This document shows positions 1 to 7,125 of a DNA stretch of 32,460 nt, piece by piece; position 1 is the stretch's first letter; every line of letters starts with the position of its first letter. Made by a program: the position numbers and the translations under genes. Under the pieces are notes generated by a model. That model did no database searches. It was not told the origin of the DNA and saw nothing but the letters and a program-made list of their open reading frames with translations. Source of the stretch: Spirochaeta lutea (lineage in GTDB: Bacteria > Spirochaetota > Spirochaetia > DSM-27196 > Salinispiraceae); assembly GCF_000758165.1 (NCBI RefSeq), contig NZ_JNUP01000067.1, positions 45,186-77,645 of the forward strand, in the 5' to 3' direction.

Positions 1-716
1 ATGAGCTGTGCCCATCGCAGGGTTTCTCCATTTACCATATCAGCAGCAATGGTAGATGCCTGACCAGCACTTATTTTCATATTGTTGTTGTAAGCAGTAG
101 TAACCAACCCGAGCCCAGGTAAATAAGGTTTGGTACTCAGGTCACTAACTCCAGGAGGAAAACCTCCCCAGCTCGCCGGAACGTAATTTCTCCAGTCATC
201 AGCCGGGGCTGAGGTCTGATTCCAGGTTTCTAGCTGCTGAATGAATTCATTTGCAAGTCCTACCGGTGTTGGATTATTCAGACCCAACTCCCCGAACCAC
301 TCACCTATCGCATCCCGCTGGCTCTCCATATGCTGCTGGAATTCAATCGGTGTATCCACTGCCCCATACCATTTTTGGGGAGTTCCATAGCGAATCGGGT
401 AATCATAGGCAACACGGTCGGTACGCCCTTCACTTCTAATACTCGAAAACCCACTGAACCTAATCACCTGCCCCCCGGCAACCGTTCCAGCAGGGGTATG
501 GTACGCCTGACTTTCTTGCCAGTCATTTACCCCATAGCTTTCGTCCCACCACCAGGGCGCGGATTCAGGGTTCGTTTTGTAATCAGGATGGGCATCCCAG
601 GGATTTTCATTGTTCCAATCCACCACAGGATTATCATCAGAGGACTGTTCGGAGATGTACAAATTCGCGCGCCACAGGGCTTTGTGGTCTATGACGCTTG
701 TCCCCGCAGAAAACAC
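1..716 (-). CDS. Partial secreted-type protein with carbohydrate-binding-like motifs, runs off the left edge
   Basis: The minus-strand frame is open from 731 to the window edge, about 240 codons, and its composition is protein-like: rich in Trp, Tyr, Asn and Gly. Near the N-terminus is the stretch AGTSVIDHKALWRANLYIS, followed by a Trp-rich segment. This resembles the core of CBM5/12 chitin/cellulose-binding modules (an AGxxV turn followed by xLWxA). A second, weaker copy, HTPAGTVAGGQVIRFSG, follows about 60 residues later. The rest is not recognised. The nearest possible start is a GTG at 716 with no good Shine-Dalgarno sequence, and the first ATG lies far inside, so the gene may be 5'-truncated or frameshifted. 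An in-frame TGA sits at 732-734, just before the first module. It follows the VIT1-type gene on the same strand. The plus-strand frames here lack any such pattern. Confidence 0.5.
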   Translation of the reverse strand, partial: MFSAGTSVIDHKALWRANLYISEQSSDDNPVVDWNNENPWDAHPDYKTNPESAPWWWDESYGVNDWQESQAYHTPAGTVAGGQVIRFSGFSSIRSEGRTDRVAYDYPIRYGTPQKWYGAVDTPIEFQQHMESQRDAIGEWFGELGLNNPTPVGLANEFIQQLETWNQTSAPADDWRNYVPASWGGFPPGVSDLSTKPYLPGLGLVTTAYNNNMKISAGQASTIAADMVNGETLRWAQL

Positions 717-757
717 AATACTACATCTTGTTCACGTGGCGAACCGGAACTCGCAAC

Positions 758-1648
758 CTAAATATCTACCTTAAAGATAATCCGCACCAAGAAGCCGATG
801 CCGAAACTGAAGACGGCCACACCCATGCTGATACCGAACATCTCCCAGAAGCGTTTTTTAAAGTCCAGATCCTTGGCTACCGCCAGGTAATAGTTGAATA
901 CCAGGATGATCAATGCGGCAATGGCCAGGGTGATGGGCAGGCTGATGAAGGGATTCGAAAGCAGCAGGTAGGGCAGAATGAGCAGCACTACCGTAACAAT
1001 GTACGCCAGGCCGGTGTAGATGGCACTCTTACCGGCATTAGGCTCGCCGTCGGCGCGCTTGGACAGGAATTCACTGGCAGCCATGGAAAAGCTGGCCGCA
1101 ATGCCGGTTATAAGCCCCGAAGCGGCAATGATACTGGGATTCTGGATGGCGAAGGTGAGCCCCGCCAAAGCGCCGGTGAGCTCCACCAAGGCATCGTTCA
1201 AGCCCAGAACCATGGAACCCACGTAATCCAGACGCTCCTCCTCGATCATATTCAGGAGCTCCTGTTCGTGGCGGTCCTCGTCCTTCTGCAGTTCCAGGGC
1301 ACCGGGAACAATCTTACCCAAGTCGGCGTAGTTTACCTGGGCCCGCTCCTCGGCACGCTCCAGGAGCTTAAACCCGAACACAAGCCCGAAGATGCGCACG
1401 ATGAAATAGTAGAAGAGAGCAAGCAGATAGGCCTTGCCGACCCTCCGGCCGGTATACTCAGCCCAAAAATCGTGGTGGCGCAGCTCGTCATCGGCGATTT
1501 TTTCCAGAATCTGCCGGTTTTGGGGGTCCTTGGTTTTCCGAGCAATCCGCAGGTAGATGTCGTGTTCGGTTAGCTCAAAGCTCTGGGCCGTCAGAATGAG
1601 CCGCTGGGTTTTTGCGTCGAGGTCGTTAAATTCTTTCTGGATTTCCAT
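758..1648 (-). CDS. Ferritin-like / VIT1-CCC1 fusion membrane protein
   Basis: 296 residues. Residues 1-135 form a rubrerythrin/ferritin-like helical domain with candidate di-iron ligands: ELTEHD at 25-30, DDELRHHDFW at 53-62, and a KDEDRHEQE segment around 122-130. Hydrophobic helices lie near 73-95. Residues 140-296 are a CCC1/VIT1 (vacuolar iron transporter) domain, seen in GSMVLGLNDALVELTGALAG, the SMAASEFLSKRADGEP region and later membrane spans. Family knowledge suggests Fe(II) or Mn(II) movement across the inner membrane, with the ferritin-like part acting as an iron sensor, oxidase or buffer. A GGAGG lies about 12 nt before the ATG, which is slightly long spacing. It is transcribed alone from the hairpin-rich gap at 1649-1872. 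A long plus-strand frame over 698-1573 is its shadow. The family call is firm; the metal and direction are not. Confidence 0.85.
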   Translation of the reverse strand: MEIQKEFNDLDAKTQRLILTAQSFELTEHDIYLRIARKTKDPQNRQILEKIADDELRHHDFWAEYTGRRVGKAYLLALFYYFIVRIFGLVFGFKLLERAEERAQVNYADLGKIVPGALELQKDEDRHEQELLNMIEEERLDYVGSMVLGLNDALVELTGALAGLTFAIQNPSIIAASGLITGIAASFSMAASEFLSKRADGEPNAGKSAIYTGLAYIVTVVLLILPYLLLSNPFISLPITLAIAALIILVFNYYLAVAKDLDFKKRFWEMFGISMGVAVFSFGIGFLVRIIFKVDI

Positions 1649-1802
1649 ACCGATAGAGTACCTCCGGGTGGGCCGCGGGTCAAGGAGGTTCCCATGCCCG
1701 GACGGTTCTGCCCGGAGGGGGGCTACCCGGGAGCATGGGAATCACCCTAAGAGACCAGCCTGTCCGTTGCCCAAGGCTTCATTTTTATGTCAAAATAGAG
1801 AA
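1649..1802. other. Intergenic region with an inverted repeat upstream of the VIT1-type gene
   Basis: TTCCCATGC (1689-1697) is matched by GCATGGGAA (1733-1741), enclosing a GC-rich loop with further CCCGG/CCGGG complementarity. It lies upstream of the ferritin/VIT1 gene and of the LacI fragment. It could be a terminator-like hairpin or part of an operator; nothing in the sequence decides which. Confidence 0.3.
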
Positions 1803-1862
1803 ATGGCAGTTACAATTACCGATGTTGCCCGGCATGCCGGGGGACTCCAGGGCGATTCCTAA
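1803..1862 (+). pseudogene. 5' fragment of a LacI-family regulator gene
   Basis: A 19-codon frame starting at ATG 1803 reads MAVTITDVARHAG and then diverges to a TAA. The opening residues match the start of the LacI-family helix-turn-helix (a hydrophobic lead, then TxxDVAxxAGVSxxTVS). The match stops at the first Gly after helix 1. In the next frame the reading continues as DSRAIPNS, faintly like the expected VSRATVSR, so a one-base indel is likely. The convergent AlkC-like gene ends at 1873, leaving no room for the rest of a LacI protein. I read it as the remnant of a regulator gene deleted or overwritten at this point. Chance resemblance is possible because the fragment is short. Confidence 0.45.
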
Positions 1863-1872
1863 TAGTGCCCGG

Positions 1873-3249
1873 CTACTCTGCCCCGGGAGCCGAGAGCTCA
1901 AACTCCGGCCCGGGGTACACTTGACCGTTGAGCTGCAGCTCTATCTGGTGCGTTCCGGGGTAATACCGCCGGGTGGTTACCGGAGCAAAACTGAATTCCT
2001 TTCCAACCTCAATCTCCTGCCCCCGTATCAGGGTCAGAACCTGGCCCTTCCAGACCTTGGCAGACCATCTTCCCGAGGCTGTCATCCGATGCATCACAAA
2101 ATCAGCGGCCACCCGCTGTTCTTCGGGCGCATCATCCCCAACCCTCAACCCCCAGGAGACCTTCACCCGGCCCTGCCACGGAACGGGATTAGGCTCAGCA
2201 GCCCCGGCATGTACCCTCACCCCTCGCAGAACCCCGAATCCCATGAGTTCCAGCATCCCCGGATGCCCCTTTTTCACCAGGGTCCTTCCCGCATGCTGAA
2301 TAAACCGCCGATCCTCATCGCCTAGACCCTGCCAGCCCCGGGGGGAAAACTCCCGGGTCCACGCATCCAATACCTGCAAACAGAATTCAGGGTGATCCTT
2401 AGAAATATCGTTCAGATTGTTGGCCACAGACCGCCGCACCGCCTCATCGGGATCACAGCGCAGCCCCCGGAGAAGGGCAATCAGGGGGCTGGGATTCTCA
2501 ATAAAGGGATTCAACCGTATCCCCCAGGGCAGCCGCGGCCGCAATCCCTCGCTGGCCAGGCGGCGCACCGAGGCCCGAGAGTCACCGGTCCATGTGGTCA
2601 TCCGCTCCACCGCCCCGGCCGGATCAGCGAGAATCAGGGGCCGAACCGCAAACTCCGCCGAAAAATACCCCGTCAGCTCCCGGAGATGCTCCAACCCCAC
2701 CCCGGGATCCTCCCGGAACAACTCCGGAATACAGTCCAAAAACGCCATGAACCAAAACTCCATCCCCTGAAACCCCTGCCCCGGGGCCGCCCACCCCTCA
2801 CAGATGTGGAAAATCTGCTCGGCAGCCCGGTCCGGCCTTCGGGACAGCACCCGGTCCAGCAGGGTCCGGGTTACCAATCTGCTGCGGTCCATAAGCTCCC
2901 GGCTCCCAAACCCGCGGATCAGTTCCTGGGCCAGTCCCCCGGATTCCCCAGCCCGGCTCCCCGCTCCGGCTTCCCCCGGCTGCACCACAGTGTATTCCCC
3001 CGCTCCGGCTTCCCCCGGCGAAGCAGGGTCGGATGCACCCGCCTCGGGGTTACCCAAACGGCTGACCTCCCTAACCTCGCTGGATTCCCCGGAGGCCCCT
3101 GGCGGCGAGGATGTACGGGATGATCCAGGGTTAACGGTCTTCGATATTCCCGGCTCCGGGGGGCATGCGGTACCGCCGACCCCAATACTCAAGAGAAGCT
3201 GTTCCAGCCGGTGGGCCCCTTGGTGGCAGAAGGCATCTTTAAAATCCAT
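1873..3249 (-). CDS. AlkC-like DNA alkylation repair glycosylase with low-complexity insert
   Basis: 458 residues. The block at about 218-285 is the AlkC family signature: WTGDSRASVRRLASEG, RPRLPW, then VRRSVANNLNDISKDHP. These are HEAT-like repeats that grip DNA. Residues 355-455 form a beta-rich C-terminal tail (KVSWGLRVGDD, then RRYYPGTHQIELQLNG), consistent with the Ig-like domain known in some AlkC proteins. The family excises N3-methyladenine and related cationic lesions without base flipping. Residues 26-105 are an unusual Gly/Ser/Pro/Glu-rich insert containing two PGEAGAG units, encoded by a 22-bp direct repeat, and it is absent from typical family members as I know them. The ATG overlaps the stop of the upstream dehydrogenase gene (TGATG), so the two are translationally coupled, and a GAGG lies 8 nt before the ATG. 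The gene ends close to the LacI fragment. Confidence 0.85.
   Translation of the reverse strand: MDFKDAFCHQGAHRLEQLLLSIGVGGTACPPEPGISKTVNPGSSRTSSPPGASGESSEVREVSRLGNPEAGASDPASPGEAGAGEYTVVQPGEAGAGSRAGESGGLAQELIRGFGSRELMDRSRLVTRTLLDRVLSRRPDRAAEQIFHICEGWAAPGQGFQGMEFWFMAFLDCIPELFREDPGVGLEHLRELTGYFSAEFAVRPLILADPAGAVERMTTWTGDSRASVRRLASEGLRPRLPWGIRLNPFIENPSPLIALLRGLRCDPDEAVRRSVANNLNDISKDHPEFCLQVLDAWTREFSPRGWQGLGDEDRRFIQHAGRTLVKKGHPGMLELMGFGVLRGVRVHAGAAEPNPVPWQGRVKVSWGLRVGDDAPEEQRVAADFVMHRMTASGRWSAKVWKGQVLTLIRGQEIEVGKEFSFAPVTTRRYYPGTHQIELQLNGQVYPGPEFELSAPGAE
2959..3019. repeat. 22-bp direct repeat inside the AlkC-like gene
   Basis: The same 22 bp (beginning CCCCGCTCCGGC and ending CCCCCGGC) occurs at 2959-2980 and 2998-3019, 39 bp apart. 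Because 39 is a multiple of three, the duplication keeps frame and produces PGEAGAG twice in the low-complexity insert. Confidence 0.85.
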
Positions 3250-4391
3250 CAGGCGGTCCTCACATCCAGGCGCAGATAGCCCTCTTTCCCCTGGGCTGCC
3301 AGAGAAAGCACCTTGGCAGCCGCCTGGGCGGGGCTGCTCAACCCTCCGGTGGAGTACAGATCTCGGAACCGCTGGACCATGGGGAACTGCTCGGGCCCCC
3401 GGGAGCGGATTACCTCCTGCATGGGGGTATCCACCACCCCGGGAGCAATAGCACGGAAGAAGGTTCCGGAACCGCTGACCCCGGCCTCCTGGGCCGCCGC
3501 ATCCATCACCTGGTCCAGCCCGGCCTTACTGGCGCAGTATGCAGCCCAGCCCGGATAGGCATGGAGGGCCGCTCCGCTGCTCACCGCAATAATCCGTTTA
3601 TCCACCCGGAGGGTTTCAGCCCGTGCCCCCGGTGCCCCTGCACCTGCTTCCCGGGATGCCCCCGGCGCCCCCGCGCCTGCTTCCTGGGATGCCCCCGGCG
3701 CCCCCGAACCTGCATCCCGGACAGATCCCGGCACTCCCGGTGCCCTTTCGCTCTGAGACGCCGAATCCGCCGGTGCACCCGACCCGCCGGGGCCCGAGGC
3801 TCGGTCAGGTCCGAGGCGGGAGGATTCTGCCCTCAGGGCGCCCCCGGTCTGGGGACGGGTGGAATCCGGCCTCAGGCCACCCGGTGCACCCGACCCGCCG
3901 GGGGAAGACTCCTTCACACCAGCCCCGGCGAAGCCCGCCCGGCCCGCCACCGAGGCGAAGATCCGCTCGAAGGCGGAGATGAAGATCATGGGTGACAGGA
4001 GATTCAGGGAGAGGTGGTTCTCCAAGGCCTTGGAATCCGCCTGGGCCAGGGGCGCAACGGGATCCAGGGTCGCAGCATTCAGGATCAGCCAGAGGGCCTC
4101 GGGTTTCCCGGAGGTTCCCAGGATGTCCAGCACCCGGGCGTACAGCCCCTCCAGGAATTCCGGAAGGGCGGCGCAATCCCTCAGGTCCTGGTGTATCACC
4201 TCCAGGGCTCCCCTTCCCTGGCGCCGGGAATCTGGCAGGGGCATTTGAATCACCCCATACTCCTTCAATAAACCCTCAAGCCCCCGGGTCGACCGCTGAA
4301 TAGTAATACAATACCAACCCTGGGCAAGAAGCTCTTCGGTCATCGCCAGGCCCAAACCGCTGCTGGCGCCGGTAATCATTGCCAATTTCAT
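3249..4391 (-). CDS. Short-chain dehydrogenase/reductase with about 110-residue low-complexity insert
   Basis: 380 residues from the chosen ATG. The SDR Rossmann fold shows TGASSGLG (7-14) for NAD(P) binding, NAA (105-107), an active-site Ser in AVSSG (about 271) and the catalytic YCASK (Tyr285, Lys289), followed by the PGVVDTPM segment. The overall pattern resembles sepiapterin- or benzil-reductase-like SDRs; the substrate cannot be told. Residues about 150-260, between the helix after NAA and the Ser strand, are a Gly/Ala/Pro/Ser-rich insert built partly of 11-residue units (GAPGASxEAGA). This makes the protein some 110-130 residues longer than the usual 250. I start at MKLAMITG because SDR folds begin there; an ATG seven codons upstream (4412) is possible and neither has a strong Shine-Dalgarno. 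It is divergent from mvaA and coupled to the AlkC-like gene downstream. Confidence 0.85.
   Translation of the reverse strand: MKLAMITGASSGLGLAMTEELLAQGWYCITIQRSTRGLEGLLKEYGVIQMPLPDSRRQGRGALEVIHQDLRDCAALPEFLEGLYARVLDILGTSGKPEALWLILNAATLDPVAPLAQADSKALENHLSLNLLSPMIFISAFERIFASVAGRAGFAGAGVKESSPGGSGAPGGLRPDSTRPQTGGALRAESSRLGPDRASGPGGSGAPADSASQSERAPGVPGSVRDAGSGAPGASQEAGAGAPGASREAGAGAPGARAETLRVDKRIIAVSSGAALHAYPGWAAYCASKAGLDQVMDAAAQEAGVSGSGTFFRAIAPGVVDTPMQEVIRSRGPEQFPMVQRFRDLYSTGGLSSPAQAAAKVLSLAAQGKEGYLRLDVRTA
3625..3723. repeat. Three 33-bp tandem repeats inside the SDR gene
   Basis: Units at 3625-3657, 3658-3690 and 3691-3723, each starting GCCCCCGG(T/C)GCCCC, differ by a few bases. The 33-bp length preserves frame and encodes the 11-residue unit of the insert. 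The next bases look like a more decayed unit. Confidence 0.85.
3770..3903. repeat. 23-bp direct repeat inside the SDR gene
   Basis: Two identical 23-bp copies at 3770-3792 and 3881-3903 (beginning CCGGTGCACCCGACC), 111 bp apart, again a multiple of three. They encode the two GGSGAP motifs at the ends of the low-complexity insert. Confidence 0.8.
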
Positions 4392-4454
4392 GGTCTCGCT
4401 TTTCCCCCTCATATTCTTCTAGTACAATAGTAGTATAGGCAAAAGGAGCAGGAC

Positions 4455-5834
4455 ATGAAACCAAGGCCGCAATCCATGGACGATCCGGGATTCCGTAAGC
4501 TCACCATCCGGCAGCGCCGGGCCGTTCTGGCAGAGGATCAGGGCCTGGACTTTTCTCAAGGTGATTTGAATGCCACCCAGGCCCGGGACGAGATCCTTGA
4601 TCTGGCGGATGTAATGGTCGAAACAGCCATAGGCATCATGCCCGTGCCCCTGGGTATTGCCCGGGGGTTCCTGATAGACGGCAGACAGATCTCCATTCCC
4701 ATGGCCACCGAGGAGCCCTCGGTCATCGCTGCCGCCAGTTTCGCAGCCGCCCAGATCGCCCGGTACGGCGGGTTTACCACCTGGGGCCACAAGCCTATTA
4801 TGACCGGCCAGGTGTACGTTGTCTTTCCTCCGGATGATCACCGGAACAAGGAGACCCTGGCCGAGGAGCTGAACCGCCATGAGCCCGAGCTTGCCAAGAT
4901 TCTCCAGCCCATCCTAGAGCCCATGACCCGGCGCGGCGGAGGCTACCGGGGTATGATCGCCGCCTGGCTCCCCGAGAGCGAAACCCTTCGCCTCCATGTC
5001 CACCTGGACGTCCGGGATGCCATGGGGGCAAACCTGATCAACACCTGCATGGAGGCCCTCAAGCCCCGGATCGCCGCCATTACCCGGGGTGAGATTCTCA
5101 TGGCGATTCTCACCAACCGCGCCGACCAGCGTCTAGCCGGGGCCCGGTTTGTGCTTCCCCTGCACGCCCTCAGCCGGGGCGATTTTCACGGCATGCCCCT
5201 GGCGCAGCGGATACTCCGGGCTTGGCGGGTCGCGGATACCGACCCTGCCCGGGCGGTGACCCACAACAAGGGTATTATGAACGGTATCAGTGCGCTGGCC
5301 CTGGCGACGGCCAACGACACCCGGGGCATTGAGGCCGCAGCCCACGCCTGGGCGGCCCGGGACGGCCACTACCGCTCCTTGAGCAGCTACCGGATTGATC
5401 ATGAAAATTTAGTAGGGGAGATTGAGCTTCCCCTGCCCCTGGCTACCGTGGGCGGAGGAGTAGGATTCCATCCCGCCGCCCAGGCAGCCCTGAAGATTCT
5501 GGGAAACCCCGATGCCCAGGGCCTGGCACGCTTCGCCGCCGCCCTCGGCCTGGCTCAGAATTTCGCTGCCATATCGGCCCTTACCGGGGAGGGAATCCAG
5601 GCCGGCCATATGCGGCTGCACGCCGGGCGGTTAGCCTTCGCCGTGGGTGCCCGGGGGCCGGAGATTCCCGAACTGCAGCGGCGAATCGCCCGGGAAGGCG
5701 TATTCAACCGGGCCACCGCCCAGGCGATTCTCGGGGAAATGCGCAGCGAATCTCCCTCGGCATCCGGCCAGCCCTCAACGTCAGGCCAGACCCCGAAATC
5801 CGATTCGGCAAAACAATCTCAAGAGGACGGATAA
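4455..5834 (+). CDS. mvaA: Hydroxymethylglutaryl-CoA reductase, class II
   Basis: 459 residues. It interconverts HMG-CoA and mevalonate in the cytoplasm, here as the first of four mevalonate-pathway genes. Class II features: VETAIG (55-60, the ENxIG-like block), ATEEPSVIAAAS (84-95) with the catalytic Glu, DAMGANLIN (188-196), Lys272 in HNKGIMNG, Asp288 in ATANDTR, and the C-terminal catalytic His385 in GHMRLHA. There is no N-terminal membrane region, unlike eukaryotic class I. The last 30 residues are a Ser/Pro/Gln-rich tail. AGGAG precedes the ATG at good spacing. The 42-63 bp gap to the divergent SDR gene holds A/T-rich hexamers (TACAAT on plus, TATACT on minus) that may be overlapping -10 elements. 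The next gene starts 1 bp after its stop. Confidence 0.95.
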   Translation: MKPRPQSMDDPGFRKLTIRQRRAVLAEDQGLDFSQGDLNATQARDEILDLADVMVETAIGIMPVPLGIARGFLIDGRQISIPMATEEPSVIAAASFAAAQIARYGGFTTWGHKPIMTGQVYVVFPPDDHRNKETLAEELNRHEPELAKILQPILEPMTRRGGGYRGMIAAWLPESETLRLHVHLDVRDAMGANLINTCMEALKPRIAAITRGEILMAILTNRADQRLAGARFVLPLHALSRGDFHGMPLAQRILRAWRVADTDPARAVTHNKGIMNGISALALATANDTRGIEAAAHAWAARDGHYRSLSSYRIDHENLVGEIELPLPLATVGGGVGFHPAAQAALKILGNPDAQGLARFAAALGLAQNFAAISALTGEGIQAGHMRLHAGRLAFAVGARGPEIPELQRRIAREGVFNRATAQAILGEMRSESPSASGQPSTSGQTPKSDSAKQSQEDG

Positions 5835-5835
5835 T

Positions 5836-7125
5836 GTGAAATCCACCAGCACCGCGGTTTGCACCGCCAGGCCAAGCCTGGCATTGATGAAATACTGGGG
5901 AAAGGAAGATTTGGGCCAGGGTGATCCCTACACCGGTAGAAACATCCCCGCCACCCCGAGCCTCGCCGTAACCCTGGAGGGCATTGAGACCCGAACCGAG
6001 GTCTCCCTCTTCAGCACCCCTGCCGCCCCTGCTGACCCGGCTGCCCCGGAGCTTCCGACACCCCCCCCCGCCCCGAACCCCGGCACGTCAACCCCCGGTG
6101 GGGCCGCGGACAGCATCTCTATTAACGGCACAGCCCAACCGGTGGAACAGTTCAGGGATTTTTTCAACCTGCTGCGCCGGCGCTTTGCCGCCTGGCGCCG
6201 TGAAAACCCCCGGGCCTTCACCATCCCCGATTCCCAGGTCCCCGTCTTCCAGGCCGAGAGCAGCAATACCTTTCCCACCGCAGCGGGTCTCGCCAGTTCC
6301 GCCAGCGGTCTCGCAGCCCTGACGGGCGCCGCTGTGGCTGCCCTGATCCGGCCGGAACTCCGACCGACCTGGTACACCGCCCTGGTTACCCAGGAAGGGG
6401 AACTGCAAAATCAGATTCAAACCAGTCTCCAGGCCGCCCCGGGGGGATCGGCCCTGGAAATCCTCCAGACCCTTTCCCGGGATCACCTCAGCACCCCCTC
6501 CTGGCCCGCAGAACTCACGGGACTACCGGACACCTTGGAACTCAGCCGGATAGCCCGGGCCGGCTCAGGCTCAGCCAGCCGCTCCATTTTCGGCGGTTTC
6601 ACCCTGTTCCCCCCAGGGGCCGTACAAGCCCTGCCGGTCGCGCCTCCGGCGTTTTGGCCGGACTTCCGCATCGTACTTCTGAGACTCACCAGGGACCAGA
6701 AACCCCTCTCAAGCCGCCAGGCAATGAACCGCACCAGGGATACCAGCCCCTACTACCAGGCATGGCTTCAGGACGCCCCGAAACAAACCGACAAAGCCAT
6801 CCAAGCGCTCCTAGCTGCCGATCCGGCTGAACTGGGACGCCTAACACAGCTTTCGTATCTACGGATGTTCTCAACCATGTTTTCCGCGGATCCTCCGGTG
6901 GTGTACTGGCTGCCTGCCAGTTTGCAGATTATCCGGCTGGCCCAGGATCTGCGAACCCGAGGCCTTCAGGTGTGGGAGACCATGGATGCCGGTCCCCAGG
7001 TCAAACTCCTTACCACCGCAGCCGATCTGGAGGAGGTGCTCCACGGCCTTTCCTCCGCCCTCCCGGCCATTGAACCCGTGGTCTGCAAGCCAGGCCGGGG
7101 ATTGGAGTTCAGTCATGCATCATGA
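5836..7125 (+). CDS. mvaD: Diphosphomevalonate decarboxylase
   Basis: 429 residues. A GHMP-fold enzyme that decarboxylates mevalonate diphosphate to isopentenyl diphosphate using ATP. Motifs: ARPSLALMKYWGKED (11-25), IPATPSLAVTL (37-47), the ATP loop SSNTFPTAAGLASSASG (142-158), GSGSASRSIFGGF (243-255), MNRTRDTSPYYQAW (297-310) and DAGPQVKLL near the C-terminus. I chose GTG 5836 because the conserved N-terminus starts there and GAGG lies 8 nt upstream; a longer frame from 5647 would overlap mvaA in another frame and adds nothing recognisable. Residues about 60-92 are a Pro/Ala-rich insert (TPPPAPNPG and similar). The gene follows mvaA by 1 bp and overlaps the next by 11 bp, so all are co-translated. 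Confidence 0.95.
   Translation: MKSTSTAVCTARPSLALMKYWGKEDLGQGDPYTGRNIPATPSLAVTLEGIETRTEVSLFSTPAAPADPAAPELPTPPPAPNPGTSTPGGAADSISINGTAQPVEQFRDFFNLLRRRFAAWRRENPRAFTIPDSQVPVFQAESSNTFPTAAGLASSASGLAALTGAAVAALIRPELRPTWYTALVTQEGELQNQIQTSLQAAPGGSALEILQTLSRDHLSTPSWPAELTGLPDTLELSRIARAGSGSASRSIFGGFTLFPPGAVQALPVAPPAFWPDFRIVLLRLTRDQKPLSSRQAMNRTRDTSPYYQAWLQDAPKQTDKAIQALLAADPAELGRLTQLSYLRMFSTMFSADPPVVYWLPASLQIIRLAQDLRTRGLQVWETMDAGPQVKLLTTAADLEEVLHGLSSALPAIEPVVCKPGRGLEFSHAS

Noticed and set aside
330-761. Plus-strand frames in the first 760 bp
   Set aside because: The minus-strand frame gives a more protein-like, Trp-rich translation with module-like repeats; the plus-strand products are Pro/Arg-rich and unrecognisable.
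698-1573. Long plus-strand frame (about 290 codons) opposite the ferritin/VIT1 gene
   Set aside because: It is antisense to a well-recognised protein; its translation has no membrane, motif or family pattern and no ribosome site.
3625-3723. 33-bp tandem units considered as a CRISPR array
   Set aside because: The units are contiguous without spacers, in frame and coding.
2392-4248. Several plus-strand Pro/Arg-rich frames opposite the AlkC and SDR genes
   Set aside because: They are shadows produced by high GC and the coding repeats; both minus-strand proteins have clear family signatures.
5647-5835. Upstream extension of the decarboxylase frame
   Set aside because: It overlaps mvaA in another frame and lacks conservation; GTG 5836 has a good ribosome site and the family N-terminus.
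6986-7114. Upstream extension of the phosphomevalonate kinase frame
   Set aside because: It lies within mvaD in another frame; ATG 7115 has GGAG at correct spacing and starts the conserved GHMP fold.
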